From Malania oleifera (taxonomy: Eukaryota > Streptophyta > Magnoliopsida > Santalales > Ximeniaceae): DNA of 64,000 nt. This document shows, one piece after another, positions 12,301 to 24,410 of the stretch. Each line of letters starts with the position of its first letter. The stretch's first letter is position 1. The DNA lies in assembly GCF_029873635.1 (NCBI RefSeq), contig NC_080418.1, positions 14,611,562 through 14,675,561 of the forward strand, written 5' to 3'. The position numbers were made by a program, and so were the translations under genes. The notes beneath the pieces were generated by a model. The model saw only the letters and a program-made list of their open reading frames with translations, was not told the DNA's origin and ran no database searches.

Positions 12301-13104
12301 AAAAACTTTGAATTCTAATCACCATCAATCAACCATTTCAATTTTGCTTGCTATGCCAACCTAGCCTCTTCCCTTTTCTACCAAACCTCCAATTCAACCT
12401 TAGAAATAAGGAATTCTTCTTCAACTGATTCTGAGTACTATGTCTGTAGTAAATTCTCATATTTTTCCACCCTTTCCTCCAACTCTTGAATAAAACCACC
12501 AACACGCCCAAAAGTCTGTTTATTCCACACCCTAAGTCTTTGTTTTAACTTTTTCAATTTACCTGCCAATTTACACAATCCTAAATCCGCCACAATGTGT
12601 TCTCTCCAAGATGATTGAACCATTTCCAAAAAATCCCCATGCGACGTCCACATTTTTTGAAACCTAAAAGGCGCTGGCTCATACCTCTCCATACTCGCAC
12701 ACAGCTGTAAAATGATAAGAGAATGATCTGAAGTATTTCTTTTCAACAAAGATGTCTTAGCTTCACCATATTTTATAGAAAAAACATTATTAATCAGCAC
12801 CCTATCCAGTTTTGCCCAACTTCTCATCAAGCTTTGTTGGTCGTTACACCATGAAAATTGACTTCCTTCGAATTTGAGGTCCTATAAACCACATCTATTA
12901 ATACAACCATTGAATTTAGCTATAGACAAACCCAAGCGAAGTCTGCCTCCAACCCTTTCCTCATCTGACCGAATTACATTAAAATCCCCCATCACAACCC
13001 AAGCCACATCAAAACTCGACAGCCCCTGAAGTTGTTCCCATAAATCTCTTCTCTCAATATGATAACATTTGGCGTATACAAAAGTAAGAAGCAAAGAGCC
13101 TCTA
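12301..13104 (-). pseudogene. LINE endonuclease C-terminal half and linker
   Basis: The frame at 12882-13094 has LTFVYAKC and VVMGDFNVI, the APE-type endonuclease motif (GDFN). The frame at 12438-12830 has NTSDHSLIIL, the terminal SDH motif of the same fold, followed by the FRFQKMWTSH linker. The 5' side is interrupted at 13104 by a solo LTR. Confidence 0.85.
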
Positions 13105-15473
13105 TGTAACGCCCCGAACCCTTAAACCCGGGTCCAATGCGTATACCTGATAAAAATCCTGACATTCCATAATTCCATACATACGCGGCGAAAAACATAA
13201 ATATAATCTCCATATAACATAATACCATAAAACCATAATATACCAAAGTTTTCTATTTTCTATCTAGAATCCATAATATTCATCCATCACCTGCATTTTT
13301 CGTAGCTACATATATCTCCAAAACATTCCAGTATGTCCACAAACATTCCTTTCATAACTGACTTAAAACATAACAATATAAAACATAAAACATATATATT
13401 TACATCTCCAAAATAGTATCAATATATACCTTGTTTCTTATACAGTCCTAAAAAATGCTAAAAATACCCTCGAGCTCCTAAGTCCGACCTCGAGGATGTC
13501 CTAAAAAGAAACATTCATATTCGGGTGAGACACATCTCAATAAAGAAAGAAACATACATATTAAAACAGTGTGTGGCTAACATGAGGTATATAGATATCA
13601 TTTTAATACATTTGCAAATCATTACATAACATTGAAATCATTTTCTGAACCTAAAAAATCACATGCAAAGGTTTAACACACGAGATTACTCAAGAATAGG
13701 GGTGATTACCCGCCCATACAAGTAGCACCCCTCTACTCTGATACATAAGTAACCCTAAGGTCACAACTAAAGCATACTAGGGCACTTATCTTACTCTGTA
13801 AGCCCTCAAGTGTTAGATTAATCTCGTACTCACGCATTCAACAATAGTTTACCGGTAAAGGCCCTAAGGATAAGGAAATCTACCCGCCCATACAAATAGG
13901 TTCCCTCTGCCCTAGTATGTTATGCAGCCACTGCCACATCTGAAGCTACTAGTGCTCTCACATTTCTCAGCAAACCCTCAGGCGAAGAGTTCGTCTTGCC
14001 CAATCATAATATGTTCTACATACATACATACTTCTAATATCATAATACATCATTCTTTTCTATCATTATACATTCATACCCATTCATTCATGTTTATAAC
14101 TTAACTTTACATTTCGTTTCACTTTAAGTGACTTTTTTCCCATTTGTATCATTCACGTTTCACATTTCATTTCATTGCATTATCATTCCATTGTCATTTC
14201 ATTGCATAAAATTTCATTTCATTACTTCGTACTACAGTTGGTCTTTAGCTATCATCAGTTAGTTTCCACATATAAATGCGCTAGAATCTGCTACAGTTAG
14301 TCTACATAGAAATGCACTAGAATCTGCTAACATGGCTATCTTTTAGTTGTCTTACATTTACGTGGTTACATTTAACATACACAAGCAACATTGTCCAAAT
14401 CATATTTTATTCTTAACACTTTACTTGCTTAGTCTGCATCTCATACATTTAACATATATTTGCACCGAATCTCATGCCACACAATATAACAGTAAAATTC
14501 ATATACATTCCTAAAAAAAAATAAGCCAACCAACATTTAACATTTATATACTGAAAATACATTTCATTCCTTACTTACTTCCTTAGAAAATTCATTTTCA
14601 CTTTCATTCGTTTACTTTCACATATACATAACTATGTAAACAATCCTAGGCTCAGAAAACATAAATTTCATGGTTGGCATTTTAAACCCACATATAAACA
14701 TAGATAAATAAATAAGACATAATCGATTTTAATTCATGAAAAACCTGATTTAATATATAAATTTCCCCCTTACCTGACTTTCAACTACGCTTGTAGGATC
14801 CCCGCACTGATACCCACACAGCGTCCACCTGGACCCTGAATCCAAAAATCCTAACTTAATTAAAATAAATTTTAATTAACTTAAATCTTAAGGAAAATAC
14901 TTATTTATTACTTCTTAGGCTCCAAATAACAGCATTCCTTAAGAAAATCCCAAAATAACTAACTTGCCCTGATTTTGGGATGTTTCTCAAATCTCACAAC
15001 CCAACAATTAGCTCCTACAACCCTGAAGAGAATGATCCCAAGAACCTCCTGGTGCTTCCGGATCATCAAATCGGGTCAAAATCGGCCCGAAATCGAAGAG
15101 AGAAGGTTGGAGCTTCGTTTTAGAGAGAGAGAGTTCATGAGATTTCACGTTGAAAATGAAGAACAGCCTATTCATAGGCAGGACTTCGTCGACGAGACAC
15201 GTCGATTCGTCGACGAGGCACTATAGAGACTTCGTTGACGAGAAGATACCTTCGTCGACGAAATTCAAGGATTCCAAAATTCTCTCTCGGGATTTCTTCG
15301 TTGACGAGAAGCAGACTTCATCGACGAGATTAGAAGGACACTCGTCGACGAATACAGGACATTCGTCGACGAGGCCTGTTTTTCCTTCTAATTTCTTTCC
15401 TTTTTCCTTCATTATCCATTAATCCATTTCATTTATCATATTCTCTAATTATTTAAATTCTCGGGTCATTACA
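13105..15473 (-). mobile_element. Solo gypsy (Tekay-like) LTR, 2369 bp, inserted in the LINE
   Basis: Read on the minus strand the LTR starts TGTAATGACCCGAG and ends GGGCGTTACA. The flanks are CTCTA (13100-13104) and CTTTA (15474-15478), a 5-bp duplication with one mismatch. Removing the LTR and one flank rejoins the LINE endonuclease in frame. On the minus strand it has the TCGTCGACGA array (15370 to 15188), a TATGAATA box (15176-15169) and a CT-rich stretch. That is the promoter layout of the LTRs of elements A and B, from which the rest of its sequence has clearly diverged. Confidence 0.85.
15169..15370 (-). promoter_or_regulatory. Palindrome array and TATA-like box of the solo LTR
   Basis: GTCGAC-type cores start at 15188, 15209, 15234, 15254, 15300, 15320, 15344 and 15365, giving intervals 21, 25, 20, 46, 20, 24, 21. 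The box TATGAATA begins 17 bp downstream of the last core on the minus strand. An extra GTCGAT lies at 15201. Confidence 0.7.
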
Positions 15474-15692
15474 CTTTATCCTCTTTTAACAAAATTATCA
15501 CATATTGATTAGAGGCACCCACCTAATCCACTTGAACATCCTCTTTCCAGCACAGCCAAATCTTCCCACCTTCCTCTACATTAGAGTAAAAGTTAGTAAA
15601 TTGCAAATACACCGCCCACCTTCTTATCTTTTCTATATCTTGAAAAGGTTTCGAAACTTCCAAAATCAAAACTTTCTGATCTTTCACAATTC
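15474..15692 (-). pseudogene. LINE endonuclease, 5'-truncated start
   Basis: The minus-strand frame contains RIVKDQKVLILEV and GKIWLCWKEDVQVDW, the middle of a plant LINE endonuclease. The residues N-terminal to this in the same open frame come from the copia target duplication, not from the LINE. Confidence 0.75.
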
Positions 15693-16835
15693 TGTCAAAA
15701 GCACAACATGAGATCACATGAAATGTTATGAGTTTATTTCATTTAGATTTTGGCACAAACCAAAGTGAACTTAAAGTTCAAAAGATTATAAATTTGCAAG
15801 GGATTGCAAAATAGTTACTATATTCTTTTTGTAGATACCAAGGTCACATTAAAATCTCATATACATGCTGCAAATATTCCTGCACGTATTGATGTCCCTG
15901 AAGGACAACAGCCGGCTAATGAACCTAAACCGTAAGTTAAGCATGGAAGGCTTGTTGGTGCAAAAGATAAAACTCTCAGAAGGAGAAAATTGAAATCTGT
16001 AAATTCTTCAGAAGAGGTTACAAATGTGGATACTCCATTCGACATTCACAAACCAATTTCTCCTGAAAATGAAATCCTTATTATAAAACCTCCTGAAGAG
16101 GAATCTCCTAAACAAAAAAAGCCTAAAGTGACATCCATTGAAAAAGTACAGGTACTTGGAAATAATAATGAGATCTCAATTTATTACACAAGAGAAATGT
16201 GAGATAGAAATAAAGTTGTTATCAACAACACATTTGCATTTGCAGTAGCTATTGACATTACCAAAAGTAATGACGATCGTAAACTTAAATTTGTTAATGA
16301 ATGTCGATATAAAAGTGATTGGCCAAAATGAAAAAAGACTATCACATCAGAATTAAACTCTCTATCAAAAAGATAAGTTTTTGGACTTGTAGTCCACACA
16401 CTTGAAGATGTCCAACCTGTTGGACATAAAAGGGAATTTGTGCGTAAGCGAAATGAAAATAATGAAACTACTCGATATAAAGTAAGGCTTGTAGCACAAG
16501 ATTTCTCATAGAAACTCGGAATTGATCATGAGAAGACATATTCTCCCATAATGGATGGAATCATTTTCATATTTTTAATTGGGCTAGCAGTCGCTGAACG
16601 ACTGAGCATGCGTTTTATGGATGTAGTAACAACATACCTATATGAATTGTTGGATAATGAAATTTATATGATAATCCCTAAAGGATTTAAATTGCCGAAA
16701 GAAAAACCCATAAATTTACATATAATTAAACTTCAACGTTCTTTATATGCATTAAAGCAATCTGGACGCATGTTGTAAAATCGATTAAGTAGTACCTTGT
16801 AAAAGAATGATTCATAAATGATAATTCAATGTATG
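15693..16835 (+). pseudogene. Ty1/copia pol remnant, part 2 (linker and reverse transcriptase start)
   Basis: The copia frame resumes from the duplicated target: a HLD...ELKVQKIINLQ block, then (after frame breaks) IPARIDVPEGQ, HGRLVGAKDK, the linker, W.DRNK, and the reverse transcriptase N-terminus with RYK.RLVAQ.FS, IDHEKTYSPIMD, RFMDVVTTYLYELLD, IPKGFKLP and LQRSLYALKQSGRM. It has several stops and ends near 16835, before the YVDD box, so the 3' end is lost. No LTR is seen. Confidence 0.85.
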
Positions 16836-17603
16836 AATTAAAATTAAATAAATTACGATGGAAATAAAATAAAAAAATTATATGATAAATACATAAAATT
16901 ATAAAATTTAATTACATTTCACTTTATTTTATTACAAAAAATCATTAAATTATAAGATTTACCTTAATTACAATATTTGTATACTCTTTTCAATTACAAT
17001 GCAAAATGATTGAGGGCTCCCTTGAGTGTCCCAAGAGAATTATAAATTACTCCACTAGTCCTATCATTGATATTCATTGTATGAGCAATTAACATATGAA
17101 TGGTGGGGCTGTGACATGAAACGGCAACCTATCACCCAAAAATCAAGGTTGCCAAAATTGAATTATTGATGGGAGGTCATCAATTAAATCTTTCATTTTT
17201 TTTTTTTTGTGGGACCCTTAGAAGTTGTCATAATGCTTGAACATTCTAATTTATCGAGAGGATCGTCCGAATATTCCTGTGATTATTTTACACTTTTTTT
17301 TTTTTAAGATACTTACATTTATCAAGATTTGATAAAAATATTAAGATTTCTCTTAAGATTACAAAAATTCCACATACTCCGCTGAAAATTGTCAAAAAGT
17401 GACGAACCTCCTATTAAAAAATTTGTCTTTTTACAAAATACAATGAGAGGTTTGTGTTACAAAATATAAGGGAATATTTGTATCTTTTAAACAAACCTTA
17501 GGGAGGTTCTTGAAAATTCTTAAAACCTCACAAAAAGTTTGTCTTGTTGCCAAATCTCGAGAGAGGTAAGTGTCTTTTACCTTTTTTATTTATTTATTAG
17601 AGG

Positions 17604-18310
17604 TTTAGGTACGATTTACACAACGCAAAATAACATATCATACCCTATATCTTTTCTCAATTTCCTTTCGTAAACTTAAAAATTAGATAAGTTTAATATA
17701 AAGATTTGAAGTTCTTATTGTTGAAATCTTAATAGAATAAACAAAATAAGATAAGTCATCTCCTCCTGTCTTTTTGGTTCAACAAAATCACTCTAAATGA
17801 GTCTCACCTCATAGACTCCACCTTCAATCCTGAATCACTATTTGGAGTGATTGTAATGGACAAGAAAGTTTGATGGGAGAAGGATGTTAGTCCTATTGGA
17901 AGACCTAATTTTTTCTCGAATGGAACATTAGAGGATCGTTTAAGTATTCTTGCAACCCTTTTATACTTATTTTCTTTTTTCCTAGTTGAATAGACGTTCA
18001 ATGCTATTTACACAAAATAAAACGTCATATTTCATAACATACATCCCTTCTTGATTTCCTCTCCTAGACTTAAAAATCGAATTAATTTAATATAGAAACT
18101 TGAAGTTCTTGCTCTTGAAATCTTAATAGAATAAAAAAAAAACAAATAAGTCACTTTCTCCTACCTTTTAGCCTAATAAAATCACTTTAAACAGTGGTCT
18201 CATCATAAGCATCACATTTAACTCAATAGAATTTTTGTTTGGAGTGATTTTAATGGAAAGAAAGTTTGACTTCAATCCAGTTATATTACTGTTTGGAGTA
18301 ATTTTTTTTT
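17604..18310. repeat. Imperfect tandem duplication of about 390 bp
   Basis: The order GATTTACACAA, CTTAAAAAT..., TTGAAGTTCTT, GAAATCTTAATAGAATAA, AATAAGTCA, TTTGGAGTGATT.TAATGG and AGAAAGTTTGA appears at 17610-17870 and again at 18004-18270. The copies have many substitutions, so the duplication is old. Confidence 0.7.
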
Positions 18311-20113
18311 TTTTTTCCAATGGAATATTTGGTATGAGAATGGGTCCATGCAATGAAATTGGTAGCCATCATTACAGGCATGAAGAAATAATCCTGAAAA
18401 TTGATTTTGTAGTATGTATTAATTGTACTGCCATTGTCTTCAAAGGCTCCACCGGGGATGGAGGAATCAAACCTTTGTTTTTTCCTTTGTTTTTTTCATC
18501 AGCTGCTTGGCCTGCTCCTCTATGATTTCTGAGAGACAGAATAATAAATATCCTTCTTCTTTTGTATACCTATTTGAAGTTATGAACAGGACAAAGCTAA
18601 GCACAAAAACAATGCAAAGCAAACATATTCATGTTGTTTTTGACTTTGAAACTTGGGAAAAGGGAGTTTCACAAAATTCTAAACGGAGATCAAGATCAGT
18701 TAAATGGTTAAATTTTAATTATGGGTGTACCCAAAATTTTAATAAAAAAAATATATATATCAAATTTTACGAACTTAACACTCGCGAGTATGAGACTAGT
18801 CTATAGGTTGTATCCAAGTCATACATGAGAAGAACTCCATTTTCACATTCATAAAAGATTCATATGATGCCGAATATCATGAATGAAACAGGATGAATCC
18901 TTGCTTAACCATGTATTTGCCATTTATTATTCCTACTTTCTCTCCCATTTCATACTAAACATCATATAAATTAAACTTGAGTTCCAAAAACATGAACTTT
19001 AAATTACATTCTCCCAATCCAAATTCCAAACTAAGATAACATTTGACTAAGACTTGGAAAGGAGAAAAAAGAAAGAAATCAAGTGAATATATATATTATT
19101 ATCCTGTTTTGGAAGTGAATATATCATTATTCTATATTGGATATATTATTATAAAATGGATTTGCAATCGATGGGATGGATGGACTTCCCTTTAATTTTC
19201 CAAAGGACCCTCGGATCTAAAAACACATATTTTGCGAGTTCGATTTTCGGTGGGCAATCAGCATCATCAACCTCTGGATCCCACCCCAAACGGGGCCCGA
19301 GAAGGCAGCAAATTGAAAAAGGACACCTGCAAACTGCAATGGCCAATGCATGGTGGGGGGAAAGGAAAGGAAAGGAAAGGATTGCAATATTTGCAGAGCG
19401 GTGAAAGGAAAGGTAGCAGAGGAGACGAGGGTGTAGGGTAGGGTAGGAGCCCAGACTTCAAGTCAATGCCCTGTAGAGGTCAGTGAGATGATAAGGACAC
19501 TCATATATTGTGTAGTATGTATACTACTATTCACTGCAATCCCCACACTCACTGCCCCCAAAGAGGAATTATGGTTTTGGATTCCTTTCCTCCATGGACC
19601 TAACCTAAACCCCCACCTCTTCTGTTTTTTTCATGAGAGAGACCTCCAAGCCGTGTCCCTTCCAGGTAGCCTCACATCACTCCACGTGTCCACCTCTTGT
19701 CCGTCCGATCATGCTCACTGAGCCCCCGCCCAAATGATCCCACCATCAAATTTGGATTTATTTATATGTATAATATTCCAGTGTGATATCTGCGGGTTCT
19801 TAAATTTTCATACAATAATAATGAGAAAAACAAATTATGAAACGACGTAAATTTTTTGTTCGCTGCATTAATTATTTTTTGATATATCCATCTTTCGTTA
19901 TCAAATCAAAAAATCACTCTAATTTAGCAGTTTGGTCTAAAAGCCTGATGATTCAATCCCTCAATTTTGAATTTATGGTTATTTATAACTTGAAAAAACT
20001 AATCCAAACCACCGAAATCACCTGCATAGAGGTTCAATTTCAGCTTATAATTTCTTCCAATTTGATTTTATAAAGAAACATACCAAACCAATCATACTCA
20101 CTCCTACCCTCTG

Positions 20114-20117
<4 letters not shown>

Positions 20118-20174
<57 letters not shown>
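20118..20174. repeat. (CT)n microsatellite
   Basis: About 28 uninterrupted CT dinucleotides. Confidence 0.95.
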
Positions 20175-20177
<3 letters not shown>

Positions 20178-20869
20178 GTGTAAAAAGTGAGGCTGTGAGA
20201 GTGGCTAAATTATTGAAGCACAGGGACATGATCACATGACAGCCAACACCCAAGCAGGCTATCCCTCTGGTAGTACTGCATTATTTTATGTAAAATAATA
20301 ATTTAAAAAAAGAAATAAAAAAATTAAATTAATACTACTAAACAAATTTAAAAAAAAAAAAAAAAGCAAAATTACATCTCACACCGGCACATACTTGTTC
20401 TCCAGCTCCAAAAGGAAGTGATAAGGAAGGTGGGGTAGGAGCTCAACCCATCCTTCTGACTCTTTCCAAGGGGGGGGGGTTCTGTGACAGTCTAAACAGC
20501 AGCCATTGAATAATCCTCACTTTCATTTGACGAGGAAAGGGAGAAAAATATTACACAAAAAGAATTCTTTTTTTTTTTCCTATTCAGATGACTAACAGAA
20601 CAGATCCTCAGACGCACCACTGCTCCTTTAGGAAAGAGTAAACAAACAAAGATTACAACACTTATGACCCACACGACCAAACTCACCAACCCAAACCTGC
20701 AAATCACTTGTTGCTTATTTCCCAATTCTACACTAGCAGATGGACTTCTATCTATTTATATTTTATATTTATATAAATATATCATCCATATATACCCGAA
20801 TGGGTTTCCACCGGCCCGCCCGACCTGATAGCTTGGTCTTTGATTGCTGAATGTTGAAAACACCATTAA

Positions 20870-23800
20870 TCAGGTCTTGTCCACCCACTCATTTTCAGCA
20901 GGAATCCTTCCTGAGCTGATGGTGCCCATTTTCCCAAATGAGCCCACCGCCGATAAGCCCTTGAAACTGCTGCTGCCCTCGCTCAGGTTCCGGGACTTTC
21001 TCAATCTTCTTAGCCTAGGGGAGTTGGCTTCCAGGTCGGCATCGTCGCTGTCAGTCTGCGTCTGGACTACCACCAGCTGGGCAATGCTGCTCCGGCAAAA
21101 TGGGCAAAGAGGGGCAGCAAGGGAGGCAGTTGTTGGGTTGGGCTTGCTGTGGCAGCAGAGGGCCAGTGTGCATTGCGCACACATTTGGTGGCCGCAGTCT
21201 TGTACTTCAATTGTGCAGACTTGATCAAAGCAAATGCAGCACAATTCTGCAGCATCGCTTGCCTGCGCAACATCAGTGATGATGAAGTTAGTATAACTCT
21301 GATTGGTTTTTGTAGAACAAGGTATAGTGTGGCATTAGAACTATTACTGAATTTGGCAATCGTGACACAAGAGACTACATTTTCCAATCCAGCAAAGTAT
21401 AATAACCACTGGCATCTCGCTTTAAGCTTACTAGTTAAAACTAAAAAAGATATTCTGGAGTTTGCATAATGCTAATTATATTTAGTGGTATGAGATAAAA
21501 TATTTAACCCTGCTCATTGCAAAGATATATTACTCTGTGCTACTTAACGTAGAGAATCAAAAAGGACCCACAAGTTAAAGCATTTACACCTCAAATTGGG
21601 GCAGTAAAGTGCAGGAATTAGGAAAGCATATTGGATATTTTATGGTTGGAGAAGGAAAGCATATGAAGCATATGAAGAAAAGCATCATATTTCAGTCAAG
21701 TATCTAATCATGGTTAAGCATTCTAAAAGTTTTCTATGAAAACTATTGGCAGATGGAACAAGTCTAACTATCAATACAAGCTACAGAAATCTTCGAGTTC
21801 AAAAAACCAACATTTGTTCCCGCATTAAATCTTAACTAAACTCAAAATAACTTGCCCGTGATATTTATGGAAATCCTAGAAATTTTGAAGCCAGTGCTTT
21901 CTTTGGATTTATGACCAAAGTAGAATCTGCCTACATGAAAAAAAATTCAACACGTTCAAGGAAGTAATGCCCAAATACCTCAGAGATACTGTCGTCCACC
22001 CCAGCATCGGAACGCAGCGGAGATGGAGGCAAACAAGCTGTTCCCTTCAAGATGTCCTTCTCCCTCTCCCTGTTAGCATCCATTAATGCCCGTTCTAATA
22101 GAACTTTTGCTTCCTGATTAAGCTCACTGATGAACTTCAAAGGTGCTGGCCAGATAAGAGGCTCAGCTGAAGAAGGATTGAGTAAAGCTGCACATGCTCC
22201 ATGCTTATGCTTCAAGGCAACTACATATGGTATTCTCCTGCATAATCCCGACAGACAAAGTTCAGCCCAATAAGTTCAAGAAGCCTAGTCTGCATATTAG
22301 ACTTGAAAAATAACAACACAAACAACATGGGAATTCAATTAGAAATGGGGAAAATATCTTGATGCACATTAGGTAATTTCATAAAAATTAAATATCTCCA
22401 TTACATTCCATAAGGCATTTGAAGATCCAGAATTTTATGGAATCCGCTGTACATAATTTCACTATCATTAATGTTGATGGCCCCATTTGGAATGACATTA
22501 ATACAAGAAAAGAACACAAACCAAATGGGGGGCAACAATTTGCTTTCCAAGCGATGTGTCAACGGTCCCTCAATGTAATAAACTTTAATCAGAGAAAATA
22601 TTTTCGATTCCAACCAAAAAAAAAACAAAAAATGACAACTATTTCCAGATCTTATAGGTTAATCAGGAAAAACGGAATATTCTTCAACAAAAAATTTAGT
22701 ACATGAACAGAATTAAAACTCAGTAATTAGGAAAAAAATTTAACAATAAATACCCGGATGCATCTCTTTGAAGTCGATCTGCGCCCCAAGCTAACAAGTT
22801 GCGGATGCAGTCCATAGACCCAGCTCTAGCTGCCAGATGAAGGGGAGTGCTTCCAGGGCAGCTGTAAACAGAACCAAAAAAGGCAACAAATTGACATAAC
22901 ATATATAGGATGATGAAGAAGTCTATGAGGATGAATGGGTTTACCCATATCCGCCTGTTGAAGCACAAACAAGAGCTCCATTATCCAACAAAATATGAAC
23001 GCATTCCGGCCGTCTTTGCCGAGCAGCTAAGTGCAAAGAGGTTGCTCCTCTACCATCTCTAGTATTCACAAAACGAGCAAATCCCCTGTAATCCAATCTC
23101 AATACATTAGCCAAATCAATAGAGGGGGGGGAGGAGAGAGAGGAGGGGGGGGGGGGGGGCTGACCAAGAAGCAGCAACAGGCGTTGTATGGGCAGCAGAA
23201 AGAATGGCTTGAAGGCAATCAGAATGACCGTAATAAGCAGCATAGTGCAAGCAGGTTCTTCCGTGGAGAGTATCGAACATCAAAATCTGGTAGTTTTCAG
23301 GGATTATTCAAGTTAATTTTTCCTTCAAAATTGATGTTAAAGGAAGAAAATGAGGCGAGGAGGGAATTTCACATACATTGGCCCCTGCTTGGAGAAGTTT
23401 TTCCACACAAGAGATCTTCCCGTGCATTGCCGCCAACATAAGAGGAGTCTGAACCGTTCGCAGATAACAAAATTGAAATACAGATAAGAACAGGAAAAAA
23501 CAAGAAAAAGGAAGAAAAGAAACCACAAGATCAAGCATTGCCACGGAAGAGAGATTTGGCATTCAAACAAAACATTGGGAAACAGAAACCCACCTGCTTG
23601 TGACGATTCATCACATCCGGACTGACTGATCGATCCAAAAGCATGGATAGAATCTGCAAGCCCAAAGATCAAACGAAGCCCAGGAGAACCCAACAATGAA
23701 ATCCCGTTAAAATCTCGGAAAAATTATTAAATTTCAATTTAAGAGGCAAAACCCATTAACGAAAACACATGAAACTAATCAGAGAGCGTCAATTTTCGAT

Positions 23801-24011
23801 GAGGAAACAAGCAAAATTGGGAAAAACCCACCTCGATCTGGCCATTAGCAGCGGCTATGTGGAGAGCAGCGTGGCGATCATAGACAGTGTTCTGGTGCAA
23901 GAGAGACGGGTCTCTGTCTAACAAACTCTCGACCGTCTCCATGTCTCCAAACTGAACCGCACTAAACAGCCCATGTTCATGGCCGGCTCTGCAACTAAGC
24001 CCTTGACCCAT
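20870..24011 (-). CDS. XBAT31: Ankyrin-repeat RING E3 ubiquitin ligase, XBAT31/XB3 type
   Basis: Eight exons on the minus strand: 24011-23832, 23653-23594, 23448-23377, 23286-23165, 23085-22945, 22861-22754, 22237-21979 and 21262-20870. Together they give 1335 bp, 444 residues plus TGA, close to the family length. All introns are GT-AG and phases match. The N-terminus MGQGLSC is an N-myristoylation motif with a likely palmitoylated Cys7. About six ankyrin repeats span residues 11-260, including HAALHIAAANG, TPLMLAAMHG, TCLHYAAYYG, LHLAARQRRPECV and TPLHLAARAG. A C3HC4 RING lies at about 323-370 (CCICF, DCGHQMCAQC, CPFC). It should transfer ubiquitin from an E2 to targets held by the ankyrin repeats, probably at the plasma membrane. 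Rice XB3 binds the XA21 receptor kinase, and as I recall Arabidopsis XBAT31 acts on ELF3 in warmth. The start was chosen over an in-frame ATG at 24104 because it restores the lipidation motif. No disruption is seen. Confidence 0.95.
23145..23159. repeat. G15 homopolymer in intron 4 of the E3 gene
   Basis: On the gene strand this is C15 beginning at intron position 6, right behind the donor GTCAG. The intron is only 79 bp (23164-23086). Confidence 0.85.
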
Positions 24012-24410
24012 CACTTCCTCCACCCTTCTCTCTCTCTCTGTCTCTGTCCCTGAGCCGTTCACCGCCCGCTCCCCGTCCCGGCTCCCCACTTTATCGTGCG
24101 CCAACCTCCGGTAAGGTGGTGGCGTCCATGGCCAAAGGGAAAGTTCGCATTTAAGTACTCTAGTCTAGAGAGAGAGAAGGTCTAGTGAGAGAGAAAGAGA
24201 GGCGCGCACAGGGGTCTTGGAGTTTGGAGCAGCCCATGGTGATGACGGGTAGCTGACCGTGTCAGTGAGTAGAGCTGCAGGGGCGGATCGGGCAGGAGTC
24301 AGATATTTTCGGGCAGCTAGATTCGAGTGTGTACAGACGACACAAGTGTCTTCCTCCAATTCACAACGCGCTTTGATTATTCAAATGCCATGGGGTTCAT
24401 ACTTTATACT
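24012..24410 (-). promoter_or_regulatory. 5' leader and putative core promoter of the E3 gene
   Basis: A TATAAA on the minus strand lies at 24408-24403. Toward the gene, 24206-24162 is pyrimidine-rich on the gene strand (CT-rich Y-patch style). If transcription starts near 24370, the leader contains upstream ATGs, including one in frame at 24104 that would add 31 residues. No cDNA evidence is available, so the start site is a guess. Confidence 0.3.

Larger units (their letters stand above)
6921..15692 (-). mobile_element. 5'-truncated plant L1-type LINE, split by two solo LTRs
   Basis: Read on the minus strand the order is: endonuclease (partial), reverse transcriptase, a zf-RVT-like zinc region, RNase H, 3'UTR, and a poly(A) tail (13 T at 6921-6933 on the plus strand). 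The target duplication is 16 bp (6905-6920 and 15693-15708). The LINE alone measures about 4.35 kb once the LTRs at 9187-11227 and 13105-15473 and their duplications are removed. It begins inside the endonuclease, the usual result of incomplete target-primed reverse transcription. Several stops and frameshifts show it is dead. Confidence 0.9.
16836..20869. other. Intergenic DNA downstream of the E3 ligase gene
   Basis: No gene is recognised. It contains a tandem duplication (17604-18310), a GGAAA run (19357-19380), a CT microsatellite (20118-20174) and AT-rich spacers. The last few hundred bases, 20490-20869, are the likely 3'UTR of the minus-strand E3 gene, but no clear AATAAA fixes its end. 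Confidence 0.45.

Noticed and set aside
18235..18525. Open frame in the tandem-duplicated intergenic region
   Set aside because: It begins in one copy of the duplication and is not kept in the other; no domain seen.
20492..20725. Possible small membrane protein on the minus strand downstream of the E3 gene
   Set aside because: It lies in the probable 3'UTR of that gene and shows no recognisable family; hydrophobicity reflects composition.
21149..21469. Plus-strand open frames across the RING exon
   Set aside because: They are antisense shadows of the E3 ligase exon 8.
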